Positions 34,384-43,703 are shown, counted from the stretch's first letter. The stretch is DNA of 64,000 bases from Bacteroidota bacterium (GCA_026224775.1 JAMFRP010000038.1:186001-250000), one strand, 5' to 3'. The notes: a model not told the origin generated them from the sequence alone. Numbers and translations are program-made.

Positions 34384-35565
34384 CTACTTAGCAAGCCTTA
34401 TGCCAGTAAATTGCCATCGTAAATGTGTTTGAAAAAAATTGCGGTAAGTAATACGTGCATGCCCCGGCGATGTAACTTCCGATGCACCTCTTAATACTTT
34501 TTGGTTCACCATAAATTTGCCATTATACTCGCCAATAGCACCCGGCGCTTTCGCGAAACCAGGGTAAGGCAGGTACGAACTTTCTGTCCACTCCCAGCTT
34601 TTACCCCAGCTAAATTGCGGTGCTGCTGCTTCCCACTCAAATTCGGTTGGCAGTCGCATTCCTTTCCACGCCGCAAAGGCATAAGCCTCAAAATAACTAA
34701 TATGGCAAACCGGTTGTTTCATTTCAACAGGTTCCAATCCGTTGAAAGTATAGTTATACCATTCGCCATGTATTAAATGCCAATATAAAGGCGCTTGTAT
34801 CATATTAGTTTTAACCCAATCCCAACCCTCTGCATGCCAGTGGCGGAAATCGTTATAGCCGCCCGCTTTTATGAACTCAACATATTCCTCATTAGTCACC
34901 AAATTCGGACTGATCTCATAAGCATTCAGATAAACCTTGTGCCTGCTCAGTTCATTGTCAAAACAAAAACCATCGCCTTTAAAACCTATTTCATAAACAC
35001 CTTCGTCCATACTAATAAACGGCGCATCAACCGGTTTTACCTTAGGCGAATGATAATCATGCGAATAAGCCGGGAATAATGGATTATGACCTAAAATATA
35101 TTTAATATCAGTATATAAAAGTTCCTGGTGCTGCTCCTCGTGATTAAAACCGAGTACCAATAACTCTTTAACTTCTTCGGATGGTTCTTCGCACAAAAAC
35201 TTATTCATGGCGTCATCCACATATTTGCGATATCGCATAATATCAATAACCGTTGGTCGACTCAAATTACCTCTATCCGTGCGGATAACACGGCTGCCTA
35301 CCGTCTCGTAATAGCTATTGAATACAAAGTTATATTCCGGGTTAAATTCCCGGTAATCAGTAGCAAAAGGCTTTAAAATAAAGGTTTCGAAAAACCAGGT
35401 GGTATGCCCAATATGCCACTTAGGCGGACTAACATACTCTACCGGCTGCACCACGTAATCTTCTGTTTGCAGCGGACTGCAAATATGCTCCGTATGCTTG
35501 CGAACCTTTAAATAGCGTTCAGCAAGGCTTATTTTATCGGTATAATATTCAGTTGCTGTTTCCAT
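34384..35565 (-). CDS. egtB: Hercynine oxygenase EgtB (sulfoxide synthase)
   Basis: Iron enzyme that uses oxygen to join hercynine with a cysteine-type thiol. 393 residues: an N-terminal DinB-like domain with the iron-binding histidines H51 (PPKWHIGH) and H142, H146 (NHEEQHQELL), then a C-terminal FGE/sulfatase-modifying-like domain with NYNTFNG-type loops and GMRLPTEFEWEAAA and GASEVTSPGHARITYRNFF. The three histidines sit at positions close to those of characterised EgtB proteins. It is separated by 7 bp from the upstream transporter gene and 19 bp from egtD. Whether it uses gamma-glutamylcysteine or cysteine cannot be judged here. Confidence 0.93.
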   Translation of the reverse strand: METATEYYTDKISLAERYLKVRKHTEHICSPLQTEDYVVQPVEYVSPPKWHIGHTTWFFETFILKPFATDYREFNPEYNFVFNSYYETVGSRVIRTDRGNLSRPTVIDIMRYRKYVDDAMNKFLCEEPSEEVKELLVLGFNHEEQHQELLYTDIKYILGHNPLFPAYSHDYHSPKVKPVDAPFISMDEGVYEIGFKGDGFCFDNELSRHKVYLNAYEISPNLVTNEEYVEFIKAGGYNDFRHWHAEGWDWVKTNMIQAPLYWHLIHGEWYNYTFNGLEPVEMKQPVCHISYFEAYAFAAWKGMRLPTEFEWEAAAPQFSWGKSWEWTESSYLPYPGFAKAPGAIGEYNGKFMVNQKVLRGASEVTSPGHARITYRNFFQTHLRWQFTGIRLAK

Positions 35566-35572
35566 TTCAGGT

Positions 35573-37144
35573 TTATTTTTTATCCAGATAGTTTTTAAGA
35601 TCCGTTATCGATTTAACATTTAAAGCCGCTGCTTGTTTTTGCCGCATCATTAAAGCATAAGCATTGTTAAAGCCTATGGGTTGTAACCACTTTATCTGAT
35701 AACGCTTCTCAAATTCCTCTTTGACGTAATTGTAGGTCTTTTCCTTACTACCTTCTACTGTATTAATTATTTGTTGTGATGGTTGAAGGATAACTAAAAG
35801 GCCTGTACCGGTATACTCCGGGTAAAAATCTATCTGGTTATTGGTTAAAGCATCAAAACATATTTTTGTTCCGCCGAGGCCTGTTTTGGTAGTTACGTCG
35901 TAATCGGTATAACCTTTAATCAACATGCTGTACATATTTGCCAAAATGTATTGCTCACCAAATATTTTCGACCCGATCCTAACTATACCGTTATTCCCAC
36001 CACGGTCTGGTCGCCATAAATTTTTCGACACCAAAAAATCCTTTGCAACATTCTCAGGGCTTTCGTGAAGATAGTCGGTTCGATAATTTAATTCAGTCAT
36101 CACCGTATCATTAATTTTACCCGACAGCAGATTTAATGTTTTTTCCAACTCTGGAAACTTTTGCAAGGCATCTTCACGCACAATAGGTGCCGCAAAATAT
36201 GGCGGAAAAATATTCTTATCGTCTTTTAAAACCACCAGATTATAAGCTTTCAACCTACCATCAGTTGAGTAACCGCTAATCACATCCAACTGCTTCTCAT
36301 AGGCCGCTTTATACATCACCGCATCGCTAATAACAATGGTGTGGATCTTCAAATGATACTTGCTTTGCAGTCCGAGATTACCGTCCTGCCTGCCCATAAA
36401 TTCGGGAGTAAAACCTGCGGTAAGTTTACTTCCATAGGCTGACGGGATGAAATAAACCGAAGCCAGCAAAACAATAATTACCGGCAAAATATAAGTACCC
36501 GTTTTGATTTTTTTAAAGTTGAGCTTTTGCACCCTCGACAACAGGAAATCAAAAATAATAGCCAACAAAGCCGCAGGTATGGCGCCTGCTAAAATCATAT
36601 TGGTATTATTAAGCGAGATCCCGCCAAAAATAAACTCGCCTAAGCCACCCGCCGCAATGTACGACGCCAACGTAGCCACGCCCACCGTTATCACCGTAGC
36701 AGTGCGGATACCGGCTAATATAACGGGCATAGCCAGCGGCAGTTCAACCTTAAATAATATTTGCCATTTGCTCATACCCATTGCCATTGCCGCCTCCTTA
36801 ACTGCCGCATCAACCCCGGTAATACCGGTGTAGGTGTTCCTGATGATAGGTAGCAACGCATATAAAAGCAAAGCCACAATGGCGGGTTTAGGGCCGATAC
36901 CCAAAAGCGGGATCATAAAACCAAGCAAAGCAATACTCGGTATAGTTTGTAATATCCCAGCAATGCCTAATACCGAACCCGATAGTTTTCTTTTCCGGGC
37001 GATGAGTATACCCAAAGGCAAACCAATCAGCACCGCCAAAAACAACGAGATAAACGTGAGCCCGATATGCTCCAGCGTTTGGGTAGCCAGCTTATCGCTT
37101 TGCTGTCGCATAAAATCCCACAAAGTTTGTTGCTGATCATTCAT
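35573..37144 (-). CDS. ABC transporter permease fused to a solute-binding domain (EgtU-like)
   Basis: 523 residues joining two parts. The first 210 are an OpuBB/ProW-type permease (RTATVITVGVATLASYIAAGGLGEF with the ATPase-coupling loop), and after a last membrane helix near 220-240 comes a periplasmic-binding domain of the OpuC/QAT type (about 250-523, with TGLGGTKICFDALTNNQIDFYPEYTGTG). This fusion is the layout of EgtU, the ergothioneine importer component; the same layout occurs in other betaine-type importers. The gene overlaps the ATPase gene by 8 bp and lies 7 bp from egtB, which favours ergothioneine or a precursor as substrate. Confidence 0.87.
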   Translation of the reverse strand: MNDQQQTLWDFMRQQSDKLATQTLEHIGLTFISLFLAVLIGLPLGILIARKRKLSGSVLGIAGILQTIPSIALLGFMIPLLGIGPKPAIVALLLYALLPIIRNTYTGITGVDAAVKEAAMAMGMSKWQILFKVELPLAMPVILAGIRTATVITVGVATLASYIAAGGLGEFIFGGISLNNTNMILAGAIPAALLAIIFDFLLSRVQKLNFKKIKTGTYILPVIIVLLASVYFIPSAYGSKLTAGFTPEFMGRQDGNLGLQSKYHLKIHTIVISDAVMYKAAYEKQLDVISGYSTDGRLKAYNLVVLKDDKNIFPPYFAAPIVREDALQKFPELEKTLNLLSGKINDTVMTELNYRTDYLHESPENVAKDFLVSKNLWRPDRGGNNGIVRIGSKIFGEQYILANMYSMLIKGYTDYDVTTKTGLGGTKICFDALTNNQIDFYPEYTGTGLLVILQPSQQIINTVEGSKEKTYNYVKEEFEKRYQIKWLQPIGFNNAYALMMRQKQAAALNVKSITDLKNYLDKK

Positions 37145-38093
37145 GAGTTTTCTGTTGTTTATATTGATAAAACGCCAACATCAAGTCTTCGAATCCAAGC
37201 TTTTTAATTTCTTTATCCCGATCGTCGTAAACAGATATGCTCTCGTTCCCTTTAAACTTAAATTGCTCCATTACCCACCACATACTTACATCCGGCGGTA
37301 AAACTTTGCCGTTTAACCGTAAAGTTCCCCCTTCAGGGGGCGGAGGGGGAGTGATCGCCCTAAACTCCAACAGCAATCGCTGTTCCTTCAAAAAGCCCTC
37401 AACAAATCTATTTCTCGGGTTAAACAACAAATCGGTTGGTGTGCCTTGTTGAATAATTCTACCTCTATCCATCAGGCAAATACGGTCGCCTAGTTCAAAA
37501 GCCTCCTGCACATCATGGGTAACCATAATAATGGTTTTCTTTTTCAACTCGTCCAATGCCTTAAACTCAGCATGAATTTTCGCTTTGGTTACATTATCCA
37601 ACGCCCCAAATGGCTCATCCATCAACAAAACCGGCGGATCGGCAACCAATGCCCTTGCCAAACCAACACGTTGCTGCTGGCCACCACTTAACTCGTTCGG
37701 ATAAACATTCAGGTAATCTTTAGATAGATGCAGTTTCTCCAACAATTCGCTAACGCGATGCTGTATTTGCTTTTTATCCCAATTAAGTAGTTGTGGTACG
37801 ATGGCAATATTCTCGCCAACGGTATAATGCGGAAATAGTCCATTATTTTGCAACACATAGCCAATGCCTCGCCGCAAAATTTCGGGTTGTTGTTCTTGTA
37901 TGTTTTTATTGTTGATGAAGACCTTGCCATGGGTAGGCTCTATCAGCCGGTTCAGCATTTTTAGAGTTGTGGTTTTGCCGCAGCCACTGGTGCCCAGCAA
38001 AACCAAATTCTCGTGCTCGTTTACATCAAAAGAAATACCATCTACTGCCTTTACCTTGCCAAAGTGTTTGCTCAGATGTTCAACTTTTATCAT
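37137..38093 (-). CDS. ABC transporter ATP-binding protein (EgtV/OpuBA-like), with a short repeat insertion
   Basis: 318 residues: Walker A LGTSGCGKTTTLKML, the QQPEILRRGIGYVLQNN Q-loop segment, signature LSGGQQQRVGLARAL, Walker B LLMDEPFGALDN and switch H in MVTHDVQEAF. It lacks CBS domains, which many OpuA-type ATPases have. Residues of about 247-258 (TPPPPPEGGTLR) derive from a C-rich repeat inserted in frame, and the residues after them are not shared with typical members. It overlaps the downstream permease gene by 8 bp and follows the reductase gene by 9 bp. Confidence 0.88.
   Translation of the reverse strand: MIKVEHLSKHFGKVKAVDGISFDVNEHENLVLLGTSGCGKTTTLKMLNRLIEPTHGKVFINNKNIQEQQPEILRRGIGYVLQNNGLFPHYTVGENIAIVPQLLNWDKKQIQHRVSELLEKLHLSKDYLNVYPNELSGGQQQRVGLARALVADPPVLLMDEPFGALDNVTKAKIHAEFKALDELKKKTIIMVTHDVQEAFELGDRICLMDRGRIIQQGTPTDLLFNPRNRFVEGFLKEQRLLLEFRAITPPPPPEGGTLRLNGKVLPPDVSMWWVMEQFKFKGNESISVYDDRDKEIKKLGFEDLMLAFYQYKQQKTHE
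37321..37352 (-). repeat. C-rich repeat inside the ABC ATPase gene
   Basis: On the coding strand it reads CTCCCCCTCCGCCCCCTGAA followed by GGGGGAACTTTA, nearly the same as the repeat at the rarA stop codon (1421-1454). It is in frame and gives a Pro-rich stretch. Confidence 0.65.
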
Positions 38094-38102
38094 AAACGAG
38101 TG

Positions 38103-39488
38103 CTAATCTTCCAAACTTAAAAATAAATTATTCAATGACTCGGAATACGTAGGATGCGCGAAAACAAAATAGCGTATCCTGTCATAGGTGATACTACCCT
38201 CCATTGCCATTTGTAATACGGTCATGATCTCGCCACCCTCGGTACCTAAAACTGCCGCGCCCAGTATTTTTTTAGTATCCGGATCAACCACGGCCTTCAT
38301 AAAACCGCGGGTATCGCCAACTTCCAAAGCACGAGCCACATGTGCCATAGGCAATTTAACAACTTTTACTTTAAGTTTCTGCTTTTTAGCGTCATCTTCA
38401 CTAATACCTATGCGTCCTAACTGAGGGTCGGTGAACATACAATAAGGCACTCGCCTGTCTTTTATACTTAAATTATCGCCCTCAACCAGGTTTCGATAAA
38501 CAATCGTGTAATCGTTATAAGCAATATGTGTAAAAGCCGGACCGCCCTTCACATCGCCCAAAGCATAAATTCCTTTCACATTGGTTTCCAGCTTACTATT
38601 TACTTTTATAAAACCTTTTTCATCAACCTTTACCCCCGTTTTATCCAAATCCAGAGCCTCACTTTGCGGAACTCTGCCAACACCAATTAAAACATGCGAG
38701 CATTTAATGGTTTGTTCTTTCCCGGCGATGGATACTTTAGCTTTTATATTCCCCTTTTTTGTTTTTTCAAAAGCAAGGGTAGTAGCATCCGTATAGATCT
38801 CAATATTTTCATCCGTTAAAATTTGATGCATAGCCTCCGCTATATCTTCATCCTCACGGGATAAAATACGTGAAGCTTTCTCCAGCATGGTAATTTTACT
38901 CCCAAATCGACCAAACATCTGCCCAAATTCCATCCCAATATAATTAGCACCCACTACCAATAAATGCTCCGGCACATAGTCCAGATCAAGTATGGTGGTT
39001 GATGTCAGATATTTAATATCCTTTAGGCCCTCAATCTGCGGGATCAAAGTTTTCGCCCCGGTATTGATAAAAATCAGTTCGGCGGTTACTTCTAAAGTTC
39101 CGCCTTCATTCAGTTCAATCAACAGCGTTTTTTTACCGGTGAAGGCAGCCTCTCCAAAAATCAGGGTTAGGTTTTTGGTATTTTCAATGGCCTTTTGTCC
39201 GCCATTACGAGATTTAAATACAATATCATCCTTGCGCTTTTTTATTTGGCGCATATCAACCTCATAACTTTTGACAGTAACACCTAATTCTGCGCTTTTA
39301 CTGGCATCATAAGCCGCTTTAGCCGATGCCACCCAGGTTTTGGTAGGTGTACAGCCATCATTAACACAGGTGCCGCCCACATAGCGCTTTTCAATAATTA
39401 AAGTCTTTTTACCGGCCTGCGCCATTTTTTTTGATAAAGGCACGCCTGCTTGCCCTGCGCCTATAATAATGGCATCGTATTGTTCCAT
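38103..39488 (-). CDS. FAD-dependent pyridine nucleotide-disulfide oxidoreductase
   Basis: 461 residues of the glutathione/mercuric reductase type. FAD loop GAGQAGVPLSK at 10-20; redox-active disulfide C41-x4-C46 in GGTCVNDGCTPTK; NAD(P) loop VVGANYIGMEFGQ; second FAD segment GIYALGDVKGGPAF; C-terminal active-site H445 and E450 in AHPTYSES. All the residues of a working thiol-disulfide reductase are present. It is the second gene of the operon, 12 bp after DUF427 and 9 bp before the ABC ATPase. Reduction of ergothioneine disulfide or another thiol is a reasonable guess; lipoamide dehydrogenase is unlikely without the dehydrogenase subunits. Confidence 0.9.
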   Translation of the reverse strand: MEQYDAIIIGAGQAGVPLSKKMAQAGKKTLIIEKRYVGGTCVNDGCTPTKTWVASAKAAYDASKSAELGVTVKSYEVDMRQIKKRKDDIVFKSRNGGQKAIENTKNLTLIFGEAAFTGKKTLLIELNEGGTLEVTAELIFINTGAKTLIPQIEGLKDIKYLTSTTILDLDYVPEHLLVVGANYIGMEFGQMFGRFGSKITMLEKASRILSREDEDIAEAMHQILTDENIEIYTDATTLAFEKTKKGNIKAKVSIAGKEQTIKCSHVLIGVGRVPQSEALDLDKTGVKVDEKGFIKVNSKLETNVKGIYALGDVKGGPAFTHIAYNDYTIVYRNLVEGDNLSIKDRRVPYCMFTDPQLGRIGISEDDAKKQKLKVKVVKLPMAHVARALEVGDTRGFMKAVVDPDTKKILGAAVLGTEGGEIMTVLQMAMEGSITYDRIRYFVFAHPTYSESLNNLFLSLED

Positions 39489-39500
39489 GGTAAATTTTTG

Positions 39501-39782
39501 TTAATCGGTGATCTTAACCCCCTTCCAAAACGCCACATGATCTTTAATGTTTGCCGCAGCTTCTTTTGGTTCTGGATAATACCACGCAGCATCAGAATTT
39601 TGCTTGCCATTCACCTCAAGCGTATAATAAGATGCCAATCCTTTCCACGGACAAGTAGAATGGGTATTTGAGTTTTTCAGATATTCAGCTTTTACGCTGC
39701 TTTTAGGGAAATAGTGATTATTTTCAACAACAACGGTATCATTGCTTTCGGCAATTACCTGGTTATTCCATAATGCTTTCAT
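39501..39782 (-). CDS. DUF427 domain-containing protein
   Basis: A small protein of 93 residues from the ATG at 39782 (MKALWNNQVIAESNDTVVVENNHYFP), where family similarity begins; ATG codons 8 and 12 codons upstream (39806 and about 39818) are also possible. DUF427 features are the KGLASYYTLEVNG and DAAWYYPEPKEAA segments with W and Y residues. The function is unknown. It is the first gene of the ergothioneine operon, and the promoter must lie in the gap before tRNA-Glu. Confidence 0.85.
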   Translation of the reverse strand: MKALWNNQVIAESNDTVVVENNHYFPKSSVKAEYLKNSNTHSTCPWKGLASYYTLEVNGKQNSDAAWYYPEPKEAAANIKDHVAFWKGVKITD

Positions 39783-39939
39783 ATCAATTGGTTTATAGTT
39801 TGGCATAAATATATGCATATCAGCACTATAGATTACAATACTATTAGCAGCTTTTTGTTTAACAATTTTGATCCTGAAACCGCTGAAAAAATATTTGAGA
39901 TTTTTTTTTAAATTTATTTTTAATTTATCGATAAACGTA

Positions 39940-39947
39940 TATCTTTG
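39940..39947 (+). promoter_or_regulatory. Bacteroidota-type -7 box of tRNA-Glu
   Basis: TATCTTTG fits TAnnTTTG, the -7 consensus of this phylum, about 58 bp before the tRNA. The -33 element upstream is less clear in this AT-rich stretch. Confidence 0.6.
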
Positions 39948-40005
39948 CAGTCCCAAAATAAGGGAACGCTTTGGTAGAAATATCATAGACAACATATAAA
40001 AACAA

Positions 40006-40077
40006 GGCCCGTTCGTCTAGGGGTTAGGACGTTAGATTTTCATTCTAGAAACAGGGGTTCGATTCCCCTACGGGCTA
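40006..40077 (+). tRNA. tRNA-Glu (anticodon TTC)
   Basis: A cloverleaf of about 72 bases: acceptor GGCCCGT / ACGGGCT, D arm GTCTAGGGGTTAGGAC, anticodon TTC at 40039-40041 in the loop TTTTCAT, T arm GGGGTTCGATTCCCC. CCA is not encoded. The anticodon stem has one G-U pair. A strong hairpin terminator follows. The 3' end sequence GGTTCGATTCCCCTA occurs in inverted form at 40296-40310 and partly at 58762. Confidence 0.95.
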
Positions 40078-40082
40078 CTTTG

Positions 40083-40118
40083 AGAGAGCTAGTTACTTTG
40101 TAACTAGCTCTCTTTTAT
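40083..40118 (+). terminator. Intrinsic terminator after tRNA-Glu
   Basis: GAGAGCTAGTTAC and GTAACTAGCTCTC are perfect 13-bp arms with a short loop, followed by TTTTATTTTT. Confidence 0.9.
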
Positions 40119-40263
40119 TTTTGACACAATTTATTACAAATCAGCGACTTACAATAATCATGCTTTTTATAAGAGTGACGATCTCGCAGTACGAATTGCA
40201 ACTCAAGTTGAATCCTAAAATTCGTTAAAAACTGATTATCAGCGACTTAATAAATTACCCATA

Positions 40264-40315
40264 AAAAAGGTTCGATATTTCGCTAAAGGTAACCTTAGGG
40301 GAATCGAACCTTTTT
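40264..40315. repeat. Hairpin with an inverted copy of the tRNA-Glu 3' end
   Basis: AAAAAGGTTCGAT and ATCGAACCTTTTT form 13-bp arms. Within, 40296-40310 is the exact reverse complement of tRNA bases 40056-40070 (GGTTCGATTCCCCTA). On the minus strand this precedes GGTTAC, matching the sequence at 58762. It lies 43 bp beyond the recombinase stop codon and can act as its terminator; it may also be part of an attachment site. Confidence 0.65.
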
Positions 40316-40358
40316 AAATGACTAATAATCAACGATCTGAAAACTTGCGTCGTCGCAT

Positions 40359-41996
40359 TCAAGCTATTCTAATATTAATTAATGCCAAGCTTTGCAATAC
40401 CCTTACAATGGGAAGAATTATATCAGGTCCCATTATAGACATATTAGTTGTTTTAAGTCTATTATTGACTTTCTCAATGTACTTTATTTCATCACCGAGA
40501 TCAGATTGCTCAAAAATATCTAAAGTATTTAAAGCATGTGTGGATGTATCAAGATTGAATATAAACCTGGTAGATAGATTAAACATATTTTCAATGCAGT
40601 CATTTACCACTACTTTTCCCGCAAAAAGAATTTGGACCAATTGTCTCTTGATTGCAAGTTCAGCTTTAGCATATATCGTCCCTAATTTATAAAGAGACTT
40701 ATAGCATTTATTCAGTTTATCATCTTTAGTGAGTTTAAGAGTAGTAATGCTTTGTAGTTGAATTCCTAATTCATTTATTTTTTTCTCACAATTTTCTTTT
40801 ATAGCTGTGAAATCCTCGGCATCAATTCCACCGGAATAAAGTGAATCCCTTGCTTTTATAACCCTATCGATAATCTGTTCCATACTTTTTATAGTTTGGG
40901 CCTGTCCAATAACTTTTTTTTCGTAAACATCACGATACAGATCATCCATTATCTCTTTATAGACATCAGAATAGGGTTGCAATGGAACCAAATCATTAAT
41001 CGATTCCAAGACTTTATTATTGAGCTTGTCAGCGCGAACCCTAAAATTACAACCTGAAGAACAGTGGTAATAATAATATAGCTTAAGACGACCTTTTGAG
41101 GCACTTCCTGTCAATGTTTTATTGCACAAAGGACAAAGTATAAAACCTCTTAAAAGAAAGCTATCGCCAGGTAATGTCTTCCGAAGTCTATGCCCTTTAT
41201 TATTGTTAATGATTTTTTGTACCTCATTAAATGTGCTTTCTGAAATGATCTTTTTGTGTTCACCAGTAACGATATATGCTTTTTCTTTATCAAAGGCAGG
41301 AACTATTATCTTGCCACAGTAAATAGGATTTCTAAGTAAACGAAAAAAATGGCTCTTGCTACATTTTAAGCCTTGTGATACACATTGCCTAAATGCGTGA
41401 TAAATACTGCTTTTTTCCACGGCAATTAACATGAAAGCATGTTGCATAATAGATGCGTCAGGTTCATTGGGCATAATAATTTTCTTTCCCGACGGCGTTG
41501 TCGTATTAATGTATCCTTTTGGAGCATGAGCGGGCCACCGCCCTTCTTTCCGTGCCTTATGCATTCCATGTCGTACATTTAATGCTCTTCGGTCATTCTC
41601 TACTTCTGAAGATGCTAGGTATATGGCAAGCATCATTTTATTTTCGGGAACATCGAAATTAAGTGGCTGATCTATAGCATACGGCTCAATACCCAGCCGC
41701 GTCAGCTTATGTATCATATAGTAAGCATCCCCTGCATTACGACTAAATCTGTTCCAATTAGTAAATAATAAAAGGTTAGGGCGCTTACTCTTTATTTGGT
41801 TCCATTCATTTGCTGCGTTTATCCAAGCAGGTCTGCGAAATGTCTTTGCGGAATAATCTTCAGTGATGGTTCTCTTAATTTCGATGTCATTTAAAGCGCA
41901 ATATTTGCGCAACCTTTCTTCCTGACTTCTAAGAGAAAAACCTTTGCTGGCTTGCTCATCAGTACTTACTCTTAAATATAAATCGGCTGTTTTCAT
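40359..41996 (-). CDS. Large serine recombinase (integrase/invertase-like)
   Basis: 545 residues. N-terminal resolvase domain with the catalytic serine S11 in DLYLRVSTDEQ and further markers FTNWNRFSRNAGDAYYM; a recombinase domain (about 190-300, GHRLRKTLPGDSFLLRG) and a zinc ribbon with C-P-L-C and C-S-S-G-C (about 293-325). A coiled-coil tail follows. Large serine integrases carry out site-specific integration of islands and phages. It lies just downstream of tRNA-Glu, facing it, and near an orphan methylase; no phage structural genes are present. The frame is intact. Confidence 0.92.
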   Translation of the reverse strand: MKTADLYLRVSTDEQASKGFSLRSQEERLRKYCALNDIEIKRTITEDYSAKTFRRPAWINAANEWNQIKSKRPNLLLFTNWNRFSRNAGDAYYMIHKLTRLGIEPYAIDQPLNFDVPENKMMLAIYLASSEVENDRRALNVRHGMHKARKEGRWPAHAPKGYINTTTPSGKKIIMPNEPDASIMQHAFMLIAVEKSSIYHAFRQCVSQGLKCSKSHFFRLLRNPIYCGKIIVPAFDKEKAYIVTGEHKKIISESTFNEVQKIINNNKGHRLRKTLPGDSFLLRGFILCPLCNKTLTGSASKGRLKLYYYYHCSSGCNFRVRADKLNNKVLESINDLVPLQPYSDVYKEIMDDLYRDVYEKKVIGQAQTIKSMEQIIDRVIKARDSLYSGGIDAEDFTAIKENCEKKINELGIQLQSITTLKLTKDDKLNKCYKSLYKLGTIYAKAELAIKRQLVQILFAGKVVVNDCIENMFNLSTRFIFNLDTSTHALNTLDIFEQSDLGDEIKYIEKVNNRLKTTNMSIMGPDIILPIVRVLQSLALINIRIA

Positions 41997-42278
41997 ATTT
42001 TTAATATTTAGTTGTCATTGTAAAATATAACTAAATAGCCTTCTGCAAATATGATGCACTCCTAAGAAACCTAAAGTTGTTTATAATTGAATTACCTGTC
42101 TAAAAGAAATCATTTTTAATATCGAAAAAACAATTCAGGTTTACTTGAAAAGTTGGAAATGTAAATGGCAATTCTGTTCATTTTTGATTAATATTTGACA
42201 ATATTTGACAATTCAATAAATAGTCTGGTGACTAGTTTAAAATCCTGAACTATGTATCAGCAATTATTACACGTATAA

Positions 42279-43703
42279 ATGACCAATATTTTAGAATTAG
42301 AGAAAACACTTTGGGCTGCAGCCGACAAACTTCGCAACAACATGGATGCTGCCGAGTATAAACATGTTGTACTCGGACTGATTTTCTTGAAATACATTTC
42401 AGATGCTTTCGACGAGTTGTATCAACAGCTTGATGCAGAAAAGGATCAGACTGGTGCTGACCCTGAGGATAAAGACGAGTATACCGCCGAACGGGTATTT
42501 TATGTTCCACCGTCCGCACGGTGGAAATGGTTACAGGGCAGAGCAAAACTTCCAACCATTGGCAAAGATATAGACGATGCTATGGACGCTATCGAAAAAG
42601 ATAACGTTGCATTAAAAGGCGTGCTTCCTAAAGACTATGCACGACCAGCGTTAGATAAACAAAGGCTTGGTGAATTAATCGACTTGATAGGGTCAATATC
42701 ATTAAGCAGCAATGGTAGCGGAAAGGGAAAAGACGTTTTAGGGTTTGTGTTTGAATATTTCCTTGGACAATTCGCCGATGCTGAAGGAAAAAAGGGAGGT
42801 CAGTTTTATACACCACAAAGCATTGTTAAAGTACTTGTAGATGTGCTTGCGCCTGCACCCGAAACGCGCATTTATGACGGCGCCTGTGGCAGCGGCGGCA
42901 TGTTTGTACAAAGCGAACGGTTTATTGAAATGCACGAGCACCGAAAAGGGAAGGTTTCAATTTTTGGACAGGAAAGCAATCCCACTACCTATAAACTTGC
43001 TAAAATGAATCTGGCTATCAGAGGCATCGATGCCAAGATTGAACTGGGTGACACCTTAATGAATGACAAATTTCCAGATCTTAAAGTTGATTATGTAATT
43101 GCAAACCCGCCATTTAACGTTAGCGACTACAATATCAATAAAGCCGAAACACATAAATGGAAATACGGCATTCCACCAACCGGTAATGCAAACTACGCTT
43201 GGTTACAACATTTTATTAGCAAGCTTGCACCTTACGGAACAGCGGGAATTGTATTATCGAACGGAAGTATGAGTAGTGACATTGCTACCGAAGGGCAAAT
43301 AAGGCGTGAATTAATTGAAAACGACTTGATTGACTGCATGGTGGCCCTACCCTCACAACTATTTTATAATACGCAAATACCAGCTTGCTTGTGGTTTATA
43401 GCACGCAATAAAACAAACGGCAAATTCCGCAATCGGAGTAACGAAACTTTATTTATTGATGCTCGTGAATTAGGTGTAATGTTAAGTCGCAAACAAAGAG
43501 GACTAACAGATAAAGATATTTCAAAAATAGCCGATACCTATCACAACTGGCGAGGAAAGGAATATCAAGAAAATTACAGAGATGTACCGGGCTTTTGTAA
43601 ATCGGCCAACATTCAGGAAATCCGCAAAAACAATTATATACTAACCCCTGGCAGATATATCGATTTTAAAGAAGTTGAAGATGACGGAGAGGTCCTATTT
43701 TAA
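42279..43703 (+). CDS. hsdM: Type I restriction-modification methyltransferase subunit, orphan
   Basis: N6-adenine methyltransferase of 474 residues. The N-terminal helical domain opens MTNILELEKTLWAAADKLRNN and KHVVLGLIFLKYISD. Methylase motifs: DGACGSGGMFVQ (motif I, SAM binding) and VIANPPFNVSD (motif IV, NPPF). The target recognition part is normally supplied by HsdS. No hsdS or hsdR follows; a 400-bp gap comes next with only a weak trace of a coiled-coil relic. Without HsdS the enzyme should not methylate specifically, so it is either a leftover or is served by a distant HsdS. Confidence 0.93.
   Translation: MTNILELEKTLWAAADKLRNNMDAAEYKHVVLGLIFLKYISDAFDELYQQLDAEKDQTGADPEDKDEYTAERVFYVPPSARWKWLQGRAKLPTIGKDIDDAMDAIEKDNVALKGVLPKDYARPALDKQRLGELIDLIGSISLSSNGSGKGKDVLGFVFEYFLGQFADAEGKKGGQFYTPQSIVKVLVDVLAPAPETRIYDGACGSGGMFVQSERFIEMHEHRKGKVSIFGQESNPTTYKLAKMNLAIRGIDAKIELGDTLMNDKFPDLKVDYVIANPPFNVSDYNINKAETHKWKYGIPPTGNANYAWLQHFISKLAPYGTAGIVLSNGSMSSDIATEGQIRRELIENDLIDCMVALPSQLFYNTQIPACLWFIARNKTNGKFRNRSNETLFIDARELGVMLSRKQRGLTDKDISKIADTYHNWRGKEYQENYRDVPGFCKSANIQEIRKNNYILTPGRYIDFKEVEDDGEVLF

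Noticed and set aside
40318..40692. 124-codon plus-strand frame opposite the recombinase
   Set aside because: It overlaps the recombinase in antisense and has no recognisable features.
42250..42555. 101-codon minus-strand frame at the hsdM start
   Set aside because: Antisense shadow; the hsdM protein is clear on the other strand.
40359..43703. A prophage next to tRNA-Glu
   Set aside because: No phage structural, lysis or packaging genes are present; only a recombinase and a methylase.
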